DNA of 64,000 nt from C-114 sp963745405 (GCA_963745405.1 CAVUWY010000002.1:2108001-2172000), one strand, 5' to 3'. Shown: positions 54,508 to 63,000, numbered from the stretch's first letter. Numbers and translations: made by a program. Notes: generated by a model not told the origin, from the sequence alone.

Positions 54508-55722
54508 TCAGGGCAGGAGCGGCTGCCCACCCCAGTTGATGGACTTGACGGCGGCCTCGTTCTGAGCGAGCAAGCCCGCCGGGATCTGGCCGTAGTAGAG
54601 AGCGGGCGACTCGGCTTGGCCGTCGTGGATCGCCCACCACAGGAAGTCGACGAGGGCCATCGCCCGGTCCTGGGTCTTCATCGTCTTGGAAAGGTCCTGA
54701 TAGACGATCAGCCAGGTCGCTCCGCAGATCGGGTAGCCCTGCGGCGCGGCCGTGTTGACGAGGTCGAAGCGCAGGTCCGCCGGATACGACGGGAGGTTGA
54801 CGGCCTCCTTGACCGAGTCGAGCGACGGGACGATGTAGTTCCCGCTCTTGTTCTTGACCGTCGCGAACGGGATCTTGTTCGCCAGGGCGTATGACAGTTC
54901 GATGTAGCCGACGCCACCGTCGGTCTGGTTGATCCCCTGTGTGACACCCTCGTTGCCGCTCGCGCCGAGACCGGTCGGCCACTCGACGGTCTTGCCGGCG
55001 GACTTGGTCGGGTCGCCGCCGCCCACCTTGGTGACCCAGTCCGGGCTGACTGCGGTCAGGTACTTGGTGAAGATGCTCGTGGTGCCCGAACCATCGGACC
55101 GGTGGACCACGCTGATGTCGGTCGCTGGCAGGGCGACACCGCTGTTCTCGGCCGCGATGGCCGGATCGTTCCACTTCGTGATGGTGCCGAGGAAGATGTT
55201 GGCGATGATGTCCGACGTCATGTTGATCGGCGCGGACAGGCCCTTGAGGTTGTAGGCGACGACGACAGCGCCGAAGGTGACCGGGATCTCGACCGGCGTG
55301 CCCTTGGTAGCGGCAGCGATCTCCGCATCGGAGAGATAGGCGTCGCTCGCCCCGAAGTCGACGGTGTTATCGGTGAAGGCCTTGACGCCTCCGCCCGACC
55401 CGATCGACTGGTAGTTGAGCTTGACTCCGCATTTGGTGTTGTAGACGTCGCCCCACTTCGACATGAGGGGGAAGATGAAGGTGGAGCCTGCACCGTTGAG
55501 CTGACCATCGCCCTTCGTGCAGCGATTGACGATCGCCGCGGCGCTCGCCGGGGCCGAGGCGGGGGCTGATGCGGCGCTTGATGCCGGCGCCGATGCCGGG
55601 GCCTGGCTGGGCGGCGCGGCTGTCGGTGCCGGTGGGGTGGGGGTCGCTGCACTACTGCAGGCGCCTAGGACGAGGACGGCGATCGCCGCCAGGGTTCCGA
55701 AGCGCTTCGCGGGTGCGATCAA
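54508..55722 (-). CDS. pstS: Phosphate-binding lipoprotein PstS
   Basis: 404 aa. The start is TTG at 55722 with GAGGAG 5 nt upstream. A lipoprotein signal (FGTLAAIAVLVLGACSS, lipobox LGAC) is followed by an Ala/Pro/Ser linker of about 45 residues. The PBP domain contains LNGAGSTFIFPLMSKW, SIGSGGGVKAF, DFGASDAYLS, VHRSDGSGTTSIFTKYL and GASGNEGVTQGI, which bind phosphate. It delivers phosphate to PstCAB. A four-unit Pho-box-like array lies 81-120 nt upstream. Confidence 0.95.
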   Translation of the reverse strand: MIAPAKRFGTLAAIAVLVLGACSSAATPTPPAPTAAPPSQAPASAPASSAASAPASAPASAAAIVNRCTKGDGQLNGAGSTFIFPLMSKWGDVYNTKCGVKLNYQSIGSGGGVKAFTDNTVDFGASDAYLSDAEIAAATKGTPVEIPVTFGAVVVAYNLKGLSAPINMTSDIIANIFLGTITKWNDPAIAAENSGVALPATDISVVHRSDGSGTTSIFTKYLTAVSPDWVTKVGGGDPTKSAGKTVEWPTGLGASGNEGVTQGINQTDGGVGYIELSYALANKIPFATVKNKSGNYIVPSLDSVKEAVNLPSYPADLRFDLVNTAAPQGYPICGATWLIVYQDLSKTMKTQDRAMALVDFLWWAIHDGQAESPALYYGQIPAGLLAQNEAAVKSINWGGQPLLP

Positions 55723-55802
55723 TGGATCTCCTCTTCTGGGGCCGGCGGTCGGCCGGCCGATACCGGACAGGGCATCTACCGGCTGGAACGCTCGGGGCGT
55801 GG

Positions 55803-55842
55803 CATGAACCGGCGGTTTCGGTTCTGTTAACGGTCGAACAAC
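55803..55842 (-). promoter_or_regulatory. Pho-box-like array upstream of pstS
   Basis: Minus-strand 7-mers recur with 11-bp period: GTTGTTC (55836-55842), GTTAACA (55825-55831), CGAAACC (55814-55820), GTTCATG (55803-55809), separated by 4-nt spacers. Known PhoP/PhoB boxes of high-GC bacteria are direct repeats of GTTCACC-like 7-mers with 4-nt spacers. Confidence 0.65.
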
Positions 55843-55886
55843 GTGGCTCGGCGCCCGAGGGCCGATCGGGTCCCTGGAAAGGGGAA

Positions 55887-55918
55887 GCCGGCGTGTCCAA
55901 GTCGGTGGACACGCCGGC
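55887..55918. other. Perfect 13-bp inverted repeat
   Basis: GCCGGCGTGTCCA (55887-55899) and TGGACACGCCGGC (55906-55918) with a 6-nt loop. It lies between the two Pho-box arrays and may isolate the divergent promoters or terminate antisense transcripts. Confidence 0.6.
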
Positions 55919-56042
55919 GGAGGAGCCCAGCGCCGCGGCTCCGAGCAAACCGGGCGCCGGTTGAGGAGGGTGCGGGACGAGTCCGGGAGCGAGTTCCCCC
56001 ACCGCTCTGGGCTTCGTCCGAGGTGTACGGTCGAACCTCGCC

Positions 56043-56082
56043 GTCAACGTGCCATTGGCGGGCCGTCAGCACGGCGTTAACG
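56043..56082 (+). promoter_or_regulatory. Pho-box-like array upstream of the ppx operon
   Basis: Plus-strand 7-mers at 11-bp period: GTCAACG (56043-56049), ATTGGCG (56054-56060), GTCAGCA (56065-56071), GTTAACG (56076-56082), with 4-nt spacers TGCC, GGCC and CGGC. It ends 73 nt before the first gene. Confidence 0.6.
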
Positions 56083-56155
56083 TTGGATCGGCACGATCGG
56101 TCGAGGTTCCCGATAGCCGCTGCCGCACGGTCCCGACGCCCTTCGAGGAGGCACG

Positions 56156-56443
56156 ATGGCAAACAAGCACGGACGGTCGCTCGCCAAGCTCGACCGGAGA
56201 CTCGCCGATGCGCGGCTCGAGGTCGACCGTCGCCGACGCCAGCTCGACCGGGCGATCGCCGACGTCGCCGCGATCGAGGCCCGTCGCGCCACGATCCTCG
56301 ACGAGGACCGGGCGACGACGGCCGTGGCTGCCTCGGCCGAGGAGGCGACCCGTCCGACGCCCTCAGGCCGTCCGACGACCCGTTCCCGCAGCCGGAGGTC
56401 GCCCCGACCCGGCACCGCCGCCGGCGGGATCGGCAGTGGCTGA
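56156..56443 (+). CDS. Small basic coiled-coil protein upstream of ppx
   Basis: 95 aa with a strong GAGGAGG ribosome site. Residues 8-48 form an amphipathic helix (LAKLDRRLADARLEVDRRRR, QLDRAIADVAAIEARRATIL), followed by a disordered Ser/Arg/Pro tail. Its end overlaps the ppx start by 8 nt, and a Pho-box-like array precedes it. Function unknown; it may bind polyphosphate or nucleic acid given its charge. Confidence 0.65.
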   Translation: MANKHGRSLAKLDRRLADARLEVDRRRRQLDRAIADVAAIEARRATILDEDRATTAVAASAEEATRPTPSGRPTTRSRSRRSPRPGTAAGGIGSG

Positions 56444-57446
56444 CGCCGTTGCAGGGGCGGTCGGGCTGGTCATCCGTTCGGCACCCGGTCCAGGAGGTCG
56501 GGGAACCGCGCCCGTCATCGCGGCCTCGGCCGACGTCGGGTCCAACTCCGTCCACCTGTTCGTCGCGGTGGTTGGCGATCATCGGCTCGAACCGCTCCTC
56601 GACGAGTCGGCCTTCCTCGGTCTCGGTGGCGCGGTCGACGAGCGGGGGCGGCTCGGTCGCCAGAAGCGGGCCGAGCTCGCCGCCACGCTGGCCCGATTCG
56701 CCGGCGTCGCCCGCGACCTCGACGCGACGACCACGACGTTCGTCGGTACGGAGCCGCTCCGCCGGGCCGATGACCGGCGCATCGCCGTCCGCGACGCCGA
56801 GCGGGCCGGCCGGGTCCCCGTCCACGTGCTCAGCCACGAGGAGGAGGGCTACCTCACCCTGCTCGGGGTGACGCTCGGCCGCCCCCCGGCCGCCGACCTC
56901 GTCGTCGTCGACGTCGGCGGCGGGAGCAGCGAGTTCATCGTCGTGGGGCCCGACCGGGCGGCGGTCGCGAGCGGGATCCGGGTCGGCTCGTCAAGGCTGA
57001 CCGCGGCCTTCGTCCACCACGACCCGCCGACGGCCGAGGAGGTCCGGGCGATGCGTGATTCGGCCCGCGATCGGCTCGCCGCTGCGCCGGACGCCAGTCC
57101 CCGCAAGCTCGTCGCCGTCGGCGGGACGGCCACCAACCTCCTCAAGGTCGTGCCGGCTGCCGCGCTCGACCGGGGGCTCACCGGGCCGCGTCTCGCCCGG
57201 GCGATGGCGATCCTCACCGCCGAGCCGGCCGCGTACGTCGCCATCCATCACGCCATCAATCCGCTGCGGGCTCGCGTCCTGGCGGCCGGCGTGACGATCC
57301 TCGAGGCGCTCCTCGACCGCTACGGCCTCGACCGGCTCCACGTCGTCGACACCGGCGTCCGCGAGGGGGCCGTGCTGGCCGCGACACGGGGCGGCCCCGA
57401 CTGGCGAACCGACCTCGAGGCCCTGGCCCGCGGCTGGCGCCACTGA
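56436..57446 (+). CDS. ppx: Exopolyphosphatase / pppGpp phosphohydrolase family (Ppx/GppA)
   Basis: 336 aa from GTG 56436. ASADVGSNSVHLFVAVV is the phosphate-1 loop, TFVGTEPLRRADD follows, HVLSHEEEGYLTLLG contains the catalytic Glu, and LVVVDVGGGSSEFIVVG the phosphate-2 loop. Length matches the short two-domain Ppx of actinobacteria and Chloroflexota. It degrades polyphosphate from the chain end or converts pppGpp; the two cannot be distinguished here. Confidence 0.9.
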   Translation: MADAVAGAVGLVIRSAPGPGGRGTAPVIAASADVGSNSVHLFVAVVGDHRLEPLLDESAFLGLGGAVDERGRLGRQKRAELAATLARFAGVARDLDATTTTFVGTEPLRRADDRRIAVRDAERAGRVPVHVLSHEEEGYLTLLGVTLGRPPAADLVVVDVGGGSSEFIVVGPDRAAVASGIRVGSSRLTAAFVHHDPPTAEEVRAMRDSARDRLAAAPDASPRKLVAVGGTATNLLKVVPAAALDRGLTGPRLARAMAILTAEPAAYVAIHHAINPLRARVLAAGVTILEALLDRYGLDRLHVVDTGVREGAVLAATRGGPDWRTDLEALARGWRH

Positions 57447-57518
57447 CGGTCGGCGCCACTGACGCCACTCATCTTGACCGCCGGCGATCCGAGCGGCGAC
57501 ATATGCCCCGATCGAGGC

Positions 57519-59426
57519 TCAGAGGGCGCTGACGGCCCTCCCGAGCGCGCGCCGGAAGGTCAGCCCGCCGACGCCTCGCCACGGGGCGCCGATCGACCTG
57601 CGGAGGCGGCTCACCTCGCGCTCGCGATCGACCAGGTAGCGTCCGATCGCCACGGTCTCCGTCTCGGACAGACGGCCGGCCCGCTCGACGAGGAACGCCC
57701 TCGTCATCGAGGCGGCCACGTCGGCATCGTGGAGGAGGCCGAGATGGTCCTGGAGGGCGGTGACCCGCTCGATGAGGACGGCGGCCTCGGGACCGAGACA
57801 TTCCCGGACGAACTCGAGCGAGTAGCGGAGCCACTTGGCCGCGATACGGAGCTCGTGGAGGGTCGCCACGTCGGACCAGCGCAGGACCGGTTCGTATGCC
57901 CGGACCTGTTCGTAGGCGGTCCAGATCCGGGATGCGGCGGTGTCGCGGATGCGGTGCGGCGCCGTCGGCAGGACCGCGACCGCGCCGAGTCCGTCGGTCC
58001 GGACGAATTCGCGGAACTCGTCGACCCAGCGGCCGTAGCCGTCGCTGTCGAGCTCGCGGATCAGCAGGACCCGGGCGTCCTCGCGTTGGGCCCGCCAGGC
58101 GGTGAACAGCGGCTGGAGGGCGAGCTGCTCCTGGTGCGGCTGGAGACCGAGGTAGGCCTCGCCGGCCTCGATGAGGACGTCGAGGTCGCGGACCGCGCCG
58201 AGGCGGCCGGCGATCTCCCGCAGCTCGCGGCGGTGGCGCCTGGTGCGGCCGGGCCGGAAGCCGTCTCCGAATACCCGCCACGCGGCGCGCATGCGGCGGG
58301 TCGCCACCCGCATCGAGTGCAGCTCCTCGGGGTCGCTGCCGTTCCGCGTGCCGGCCTCGCGGGCGAGCATCCGGGCCAGGTGGAAGCGGAGGACCTTGCG
58401 GCCCGCCTCGGCGACCGTGTCCTCGCCGACGACGCCGGCGTTCTTGCCGACGACCAGGGGCTCGGGAGCGGCGACGTCGGGGACGGCTGCGGCAGTCGAC
58501 GCCGATCCGGCCGGCGGGTCCGCCGTGGCTGCCGCATCCACCGCGTCGAGGGGGCCATCCGCCCTCGCTTCGGCCGCCGCTCGTCCCGCTTCGATCGCGG
58601 CCGCCTCGACGGCTGCCCGCGCCGCACGCTTCTCCAGCTTCCTGGCGGCCTTCCGCGCATCGGCGGCGGCATCCCGGACGGAACCATCCCGGACGGAACC
58701 ATCCGTCTCCGTCGCCGGATCCGCCTCCTCGATCGGCGACATGACCGGCACCGGCGCCGCGCCACGGTCGCCGTCGTTCGACGGACCGGCCTCGTCGTCC
58801 TCGGCCGAGGCGGCCAGGGCCGCGTCGAGCTTCGAACCTGTCGCCGGCGTGAGTCCTGGATCGGCAAGCAGGAACGAGGCGAGCTCCTCGAGCCGGGCGT
58901 CGTTGCCGTAGGTGAGCTCGACCTCGAGCTCGACGAAGCGGTCGATGACCCGGCCACGCGACACGACATCGACCTCGTCGAGGCTCAGCTCGGCGGCCGC
59001 GTCGTCGCCCTTGAGGCGGCGCTTGCGGCGGAGCTGGCGGACCGTGACGAGCTCGACGAGCGGGGCGTCGCCGCAGAGCTCGAGCATGAGCGAGCGGGCG
59101 GCAGAGGCGGGCCAGTCGCGCGGCTCGGCCGTCCGGTCGGCCGGACCCTCGAGCTCCTCGCGCCGGGCGAGCGCGCCCTCGGCCGGCGTCGTGCTCTTGA
59201 CGGTGACGATCGTGCCGCCGTTCGTCAGCCGGAGGCGGGCGGCGTAGCCGGCCCGGGCGAGTGCCCCATCGGACGTGTCGATGTAGCGATCCTCGTGCTG
59301 GGCCGTCCGGGCCCCGGAGGTGGCCCTGAACGGCCCCACGACGTCGGCCGCCAGCAGCCGTTCTCCCGTGGCCCGGTCGCGGACGCGGTACTTGAGCTCG
59401 ATCTCCACGGGTCGGTCGACGGTCAT
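57519..59426 (-). CDS. CYTH-CHAD domain protein
   Basis: 635 aa. The N-terminal CYTH domain begins VEIELKYRV (the EIEIKF-type motif) and has RYIDTSDGALARAGYAARLR and TIVTVKSTTPAEG, typical of tunnel-fold triphosphatases. A disordered Ala/Glu linker follows. The C-terminal CHAD domain (from about residue 380) has HSMRVATRRMRAAWRVFGDG and ELRIAAKWLRYSLEFV, helices with regularly spaced His/Arg/Lys that bind polyphosphate. It lies 46 bp after ppk1 on the same strand, supporting a role in polyphosphate metabolism or granules. Start 59426. Confidence 0.9.
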   Translation of the reverse strand: MTVDRPVEIELKYRVRDRATGERLLAADVVGPFRATSGARTAQHEDRYIDTSDGALARAGYAARLRLTNGGTIVTVKSTTPAEGALARREELEGPADRTAEPRDWPASAARSLMLELCGDAPLVELVTVRQLRRKRRLKGDDAAAELSLDEVDVVSRGRVIDRFVELEVELTYGNDARLEELASFLLADPGLTPATGSKLDAALAASAEDDEAGPSNDGDRGAAPVPVMSPIEEADPATETDGSVRDGSVRDAAADARKAARKLEKRAARAAVEAAAIEAGRAAAEARADGPLDAVDAAATADPPAGSASTAAAVPDVAAPEPLVVGKNAGVVGEDTVAEAGRKVLRFHLARMLAREAGTRNGSDPEELHSMRVATRRMRAAWRVFGDGFRPGRTRRHRRELREIAGRLGAVRDLDVLIEAGEAYLGLQPHQEQLALQPLFTAWRAQREDARVLLIRELDSDGYGRWVDEFREFVRTDGLGAVAVLPTAPHRIRDTAASRIWTAYEQVRAYEPVLRWSDVATLHELRIAAKWLRYSLEFVRECLGPEAAVLIERVTALQDHLGLLHDADVAASMTRAFLVERAGRLSETETVAIGRYLVDREREVSRLRRSIGAPWRGVGGLTFRRALGRAVSAL

Positions 59427-59461
59427 CGGAAGGGGGCCTCGGCGGTCGGGTCGACGGTCAT
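59423..59461 (-). CDS. Possible 12-codon leader ORF before CYTH-CHAD
   Basis: ATG at 59461 encodes MTVDPTAEAPFR and stops in an ATGA overlap with the CYTH-CHAD start. Its first four codons (ATGACCGTCGAC) are repeated at that start, as part of a 15-bp direct repeat (59415-59429 and 59450-59464). It could couple translation from ppk1, or be the scar of a duplicated start. Confidence 0.35.
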   Translation of the reverse strand: MTVDPTAEAPFR

Positions 59462-59472
59462 CGGTCGATCGA

Positions 59473-61650
59473 TCAGGCCCGCGGGTCGAGCGAACCGGCG
59501 CCCGACCTCGGTCGGCGCGGCGAGCCCGAGCTCGCCGCCGAGGCGAGGGCCCGCTCCTTGAGGGCGGCGAACGTGTCGCACGTCCCCTGGGCGGCGTTGA
59601 TCTCCTCGGTCCGCCGCCAGACGGCATCGGACCCGAGCTGCCACGACCGGCGATCGTCCTCGAGCATGATCGCGATGATCTCCTCGATCCGCGCCCGGGC
59701 TTCGAGGTCCTCGACCGGCATGACCGCCTCCACCCGCCGGTCGAGATTCCGCTCCATCAGGTCGGCCGATCCGATGTACCACTCCTGCTCGCCGCCATTG
59801 AGGAACCCGAAGATCCGCGAGTGCTCGAGGAACTCGCCGATGATCGAGCGGACCTGGATCCGCTCGGAGATGCCCGGCAGGCCCGGCCAGACGGCGCAGG
59901 TGCCGCGCACGATGAGCTGGACGTCGACGCCGGCCTGGCTCGCCCGGTACAGGGCGGACACGCAGGCCGGGTCGACGATCGCGTTGAGCTTGAGGGTGAT
60001 CCGTGCCTCGCGCCCTGCCTCGGCGTGGCCGATCTCCCGCTCGATGAGCTCGAGGATCCGGGAGCGGAGTGAGAGCGGCGCGACGAGCAATCGGCGGAAC
60101 GACCGCTGACGGGAGAGGCCGGTGAGGACGTTGAACAGGTCGGTCACGTCCGCCCCGAGCTCGGGTCGGCACGACAGGAGCCCCAGATCGATGTACAGCC
60201 GGGCCGTCCGCTGGTTGTAGTTGCCGGTCCCGACGTGGACGTAGCGGCGCAGGCCCGATCCCTCGCGGCGGACGACGAGGAGCACCTTCGAGTGGGTCTT
60301 GAGCCCGACGAGTCCATACACGACGTGGGCGCCGGCCTGCTCGAGCTTGCGGGCCCAGACGATGTTCGCCTCCTCGTCGAAGCGGGCCTTGATCTCGACG
60401 AGGACGACGACCTGCTTGCCCTGCTCGGCGGCCCTGATGAGGTCGCGGACGATGGGTGAGTCTCCGCTCGTCCGGTAGAGCGTCTGCTTGATGGTCAGGA
60501 CCTCGGGGTCATCGGCCGCCTGGGCGATGAACCGTTCGACCGACGCCGCGAAGCTCTCGTACGGGTGGTGGACGAGGATGTCGCCGGCCCGAATCGCGCT
60601 GAACACGTCGGCCGGCTCGTCGTCGTCGGGCGGCTGGAGCCGGGTCGGGACCACCGGCGTCCAGGCCGGGGCCTTGAGGTCGGGTCGATCGAGCTCGGCG
60701 ATCGACCACAGGCCGGACAGGTCGAGCATGCCGGTGATCTCGTAGCAGTCCTCCTCGGTCAGGCCGATGCCGCGAAGGAGGATGAGGCGGGTCGCCGCCG
60801 GCATCGAGCGCTCGACCTCGAGGCGGACCGCTTCGCCGAAGCGGCGTCGTCGGAGCTCCTCCTCGATCGCCATGACGAGGTCGTCGGCCTCGTCCTCCTC
60901 GATGGCGAGGTCGGCGTTGCGGGTGACCCGGAAGAGGTGCGTCTCGAGGATCTCCATGCCGCTGAACAGCAGGTCGAGGTTCGCCTCGATGACCTGGTCG
61001 AGGAGCACGTACGTGTGGGGCTCGACCTCCACGAGGCGGGGCAGGATCTGGGGGACCTTGACCCGGGCGAAGCGCCGCTCGCCGGTCTCCGGGTCGCGCA
61101 TCCCTACCGCGATCGAGAGGCTCAGCGTGCTGATGTAGGGGAACGGATGGCCCGGATCGACGGCCAGCGGGGTGAGGACCGGGAAGATCTCGTCGATGAA
61201 CCGCTCGCGAAGCCGGGCGTGATGGTCCGGCAGGCCGGCGTAGTCGACGATGGCGACACCCTCGTCGGCGAGCTCCTGGCGGAGGCCGGCGAAGATCGCC
61301 GCATGTTCGTCGACGAGGGCCTGCACCCGGGGCCGGATCTCGGCCAGCTGCTCGGCGGCGGTCCGCCCGTCCGGCGAGACCGAGGCCGAACCGGCTGCGA
61401 CCTGTTGGCGGAGGCCGGCGACCCGGACCTGGAAGAACTCGTCGAGGTTGCTGGCGAAGATGGCGAGGAACTTCGCTCGCTCGAGGAGTGGATTGCGCTC
61501 GTCGCGCGCCTCGTGGAGGACCCGGGCGTTGAAGTCGAGCCAGGAGACCTCGCGGTTGAGGTATGGCGACGGCGCCTCGGTAGCCGCTCGCCTGCGCGGC
61601 CGGATCGTCCCGGACGAGCGAGCGGCGACACCCGAGCGAAGTGCGGTCAT
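59473..61650 (-). CDS. ppk1: Polyphosphate kinase 1
   Basis: 725 aa, normal length. YLNREVSWLDFNARVLHEA and FLAIFASNLDEFFQVRVAGL form the N-terminal domain; HPYESFAASVERFI, VLTIKQTLYRTSGDSPIV and YGLVGLKTHSKVLLVVR (autophosphorylated His in KTHSK) form the catalytic core; IRGTCAVWPGLPG and RSIIGEFLEHSRIF hold the second conserved His. It polymerises the gamma-phosphate of ATP into polyphosphate. A minus-strand TACGAT at 61700-61705 is a candidate -10. Confidence 0.96.
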   Translation of the reverse strand: MTALRSGVAARSSGTIRPRRRAATEAPSPYLNREVSWLDFNARVLHEARDERNPLLERAKFLAIFASNLDEFFQVRVAGLRQQVAAGSASVSPDGRTAAEQLAEIRPRVQALVDEHAAIFAGLRQELADEGVAIVDYAGLPDHHARLRERFIDEIFPVLTPLAVDPGHPFPYISTLSLSIAVGMRDPETGERRFARVKVPQILPRLVEVEPHTYVLLDQVIEANLDLLFSGMEILETHLFRVTRNADLAIEEDEADDLVMAIEEELRRRRFGEAVRLEVERSMPAATRLILLRGIGLTEEDCYEITGMLDLSGLWSIAELDRPDLKAPAWTPVVPTRLQPPDDDEPADVFSAIRAGDILVHHPYESFAASVERFIAQAADDPEVLTIKQTLYRTSGDSPIVRDLIRAAEQGKQVVVLVEIKARFDEEANIVWARKLEQAGAHVVYGLVGLKTHSKVLLVVRREGSGLRRYVHVGTGNYNQRTARLYIDLGLLSCRPELGADVTDLFNVLTGLSRQRSFRRLLVAPLSLRSRILELIEREIGHAEAGREARITLKLNAIVDPACVSALYRASQAGVDVQLIVRGTCAVWPGLPGISERIQVRSIIGEFLEHSRIFGFLNGGEQEWYIGSADLMERNLDRRVEAVMPVEDLEARARIEEIIAIMLEDDRRSWQLGSDAVWRRTEEINAAQGTCDTFAALKERALASAASSGSPRRPRSGAGSLDPRA

Positions 61651-61752
61651 CCGGCGGTCGACTCCATCGATAGGCCCGGACGGTCGATCCGGGCCAGCGA
61701 TCGTAGCACGGCCCCTCGTGACGTTCGAACCGGCCGATGGTCCCGCCGGGGG

Positions 61753-62094
61753 TCAGCCCTCGGCGAGGTAGCGGCGCTCACCCGTGTTCGGATCGACCCA
61801 GACGCGCATCCGGTGGTGGGTCGTCGGGTCGATGAAAACCTCGGCGGTCCGCTGGAAGCGCGGCTCGAGCGGGCCGCTGGGCTCGCCTCCGCCGGGACCG
61901 GGCGGTTCGAGCGAGCGCTCGGCCGCCGCGGACCGGTAGCGAAGTCGTTCGAACGTCGCGGCGAGGATGACGATCGCCCCGAAGACGAGGGTGAACAGGC
62001 CGGTGATGACGATGCCCGCGGCGATGAGCCCGGCTCCGACCACGAGCAGCACGGCGCCGAACGCGCCGACGATGACCCGGAGGATGAGGTACAC
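61753..62094 (-). CDS. Small membrane protein with C-terminal beta region
   Basis: 113 aa from GTG 62094. Two hydrophobic helices (VIVGAFGAVLLVVGAGLIAA; GLFTLVFGAIVILAATF) are followed by a soluble segment ending RMRVWVDPNTGERRYLAEG. No family is recognised. It follows the YbjQ-like gene by 19 nt and is probably co-transcribed. Confidence 0.65.
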   Translation of the reverse strand: MYLILRVIVGAFGAVLLVVGAGLIAAGIVITGLFTLVFGAIVILAATFERLRYRSAAAERSLEPPGPGGGEPSGPLEPRFQRTAEVFIDPTTHHRMRVWVDPNTGERRYLAEG

Positions 62095-62113
62095 GATCGA
62101 GCGTCCCGGCCCG

Positions 62114-62461
62114 CTACTCGCTCATCGGCTGCGGCGCCGCCGCATCGGGGACGACGACGACGGCGGTCCCGTAGGCGACGACCTCCGACATCGTCTGGCC
62201 CATCTCCGACGAGTCGAAGCGCATCGAGATGATCGCGTTGGCGCCCATGAGCGTCCCGTTCTGGATCATCCGGTCGAGGGCCTGGCGACGGGTGTCCTCG
62301 AGCATCGAGGTGTATTCGTGGATCTCGCCGCCGCCGAGGGAGCGGAGGCCGGCCGCGATGTTGCCGGCCAGGCCTCGGCTGCGCACGACGAGGCCGAACA
62401 CCTGACCCTTGGTCTCCTGGACCCGCCAGCCGGCGATGTACGGGGTCGTCGTGACCATCAT
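62114..62461 (-). CDS. YbjQ/DUF74-family protein
   Basis: 115 aa. VTTTPYIAGWRVQETKGQVF at the start, RDLAGNI-like GLAGNIAAGLRSLGGGEI, the helix MLEDTRRQALDRMI and GANAIISMRFDSSEM match the UPF0145/YbjQ family, which forms pentamers and may bind metal; no function is established. ATGA overlap with the DUF971 gene upstream. Confidence 0.85.
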   Translation of the reverse strand: MMVTTTPYIAGWRVQETKGQVFGLVVRSRGLAGNIAAGLRSLGGGEIHEYTSMLEDTRRQALDRMIQNGTLMGANAIISMRFDSSEMGQTMSEVVAYGTAVVVVPDAAAPQPMSE

Positions 62462-62901
62462 CTCGGGGAGCCCTCCGTCGTGCTTCTGGTCGTGGCGTGG
62501 TCCGCGTGGTCCGTGTGGCCGCCGTGGACGCCGGCGGTCGCCGTCTCCGGGTCCGCGCCCCGCCGGGCCGTGCAGGCCGGACAGGGACAGCGCTCGCGGA
62601 GCAGGGCGAACGTGTAGTACCCGGTATGGTGCCCGTCGCCCCAGGTCGGTGCCAGGGCATATTGGCCCACCAGCTGGACGTCGACCAGGCGGGTCTGCTC
62701 CGGACCCAGTACCGGGCGAGTATCGAGCCAGCCCGGCAGGCCCGCCTCACCGCGACAGAAGGCGCACGGACAGAGCCAGCGCAGGGCGGTCGTGCCGTAC
62801 TCGCTGTGGTGGCCGTCGGCCCAGTCGATGGCGAGGGTCCCGGCCGCCCGGTCGGCATGGATGCCGGTCGGTGTCCGTGCTGGCGTCGGAGCGTCGCTCA
62901 C
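62458..62901 (-). CDS. DUF971-domain protein
   Basis: 147 aa from leaderless GTG 62901. TLAIDWADGHHSEYGTTALR, WLCPCAFCRGEAG and LAPTWGDGHHTGYYTFALLR are the DUF971 pattern found also at the N-terminus of gamma-butyrobetaine hydroxylase and near Fe-S scaffold proteins. A second Cys pair (RCPCPACTARRG) follows, so a metal or Fe-S site is possible. It heads a three-gene operon. Confidence 0.85.
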   Translation of the reverse strand: MSDAPTPARTPTGIHADRAAGTLAIDWADGHHSEYGTTALRWLCPCAFCRGEAGLPGWLDTRPVLGPEQTRLVDVQLVGQYALAPTWGDGHHTGYYTFALLRERCPCPACTARRGADPETATAGVHGGHTDHADHATTRSTTEGSPR

Positions 62902-62907
62902 CGGAAG

Positions 62908-62913
62908 AGTGTA
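62908..62913 (-). promoter_or_regulatory. -10 hexamer TACACT of the DUF971 operon
   Basis: Minus-strand TACACT, 6 nt, then GTG at 62901. Confidence 0.65.
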
Positions 62914-63000
62914 CGAGACAGCGGGCGATGGGCCGCGCGCGGTCGAAGGGACCACGGGCGCCCGGACCGTCGGCCGGAGGGCTCGCCGGCCGACCGCGGC

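Larger units (their letters stand above)
55723..56155. other. 433-bp divergent regulatory region between pstS and the ppx operon
   Basis: It holds two Pho-box-like arrays, a long perfect hairpin and no convincing gene. A 23-codon frame across the hairpin (from GTG 55894) is considered chance. Confidence 0.6.

Noticed and set aside
55894..55965. 23-codon frame starting GTG within the hairpin
   Set aside because: No ribosome site, no conservation evidence, and it overlaps an inverted repeat.
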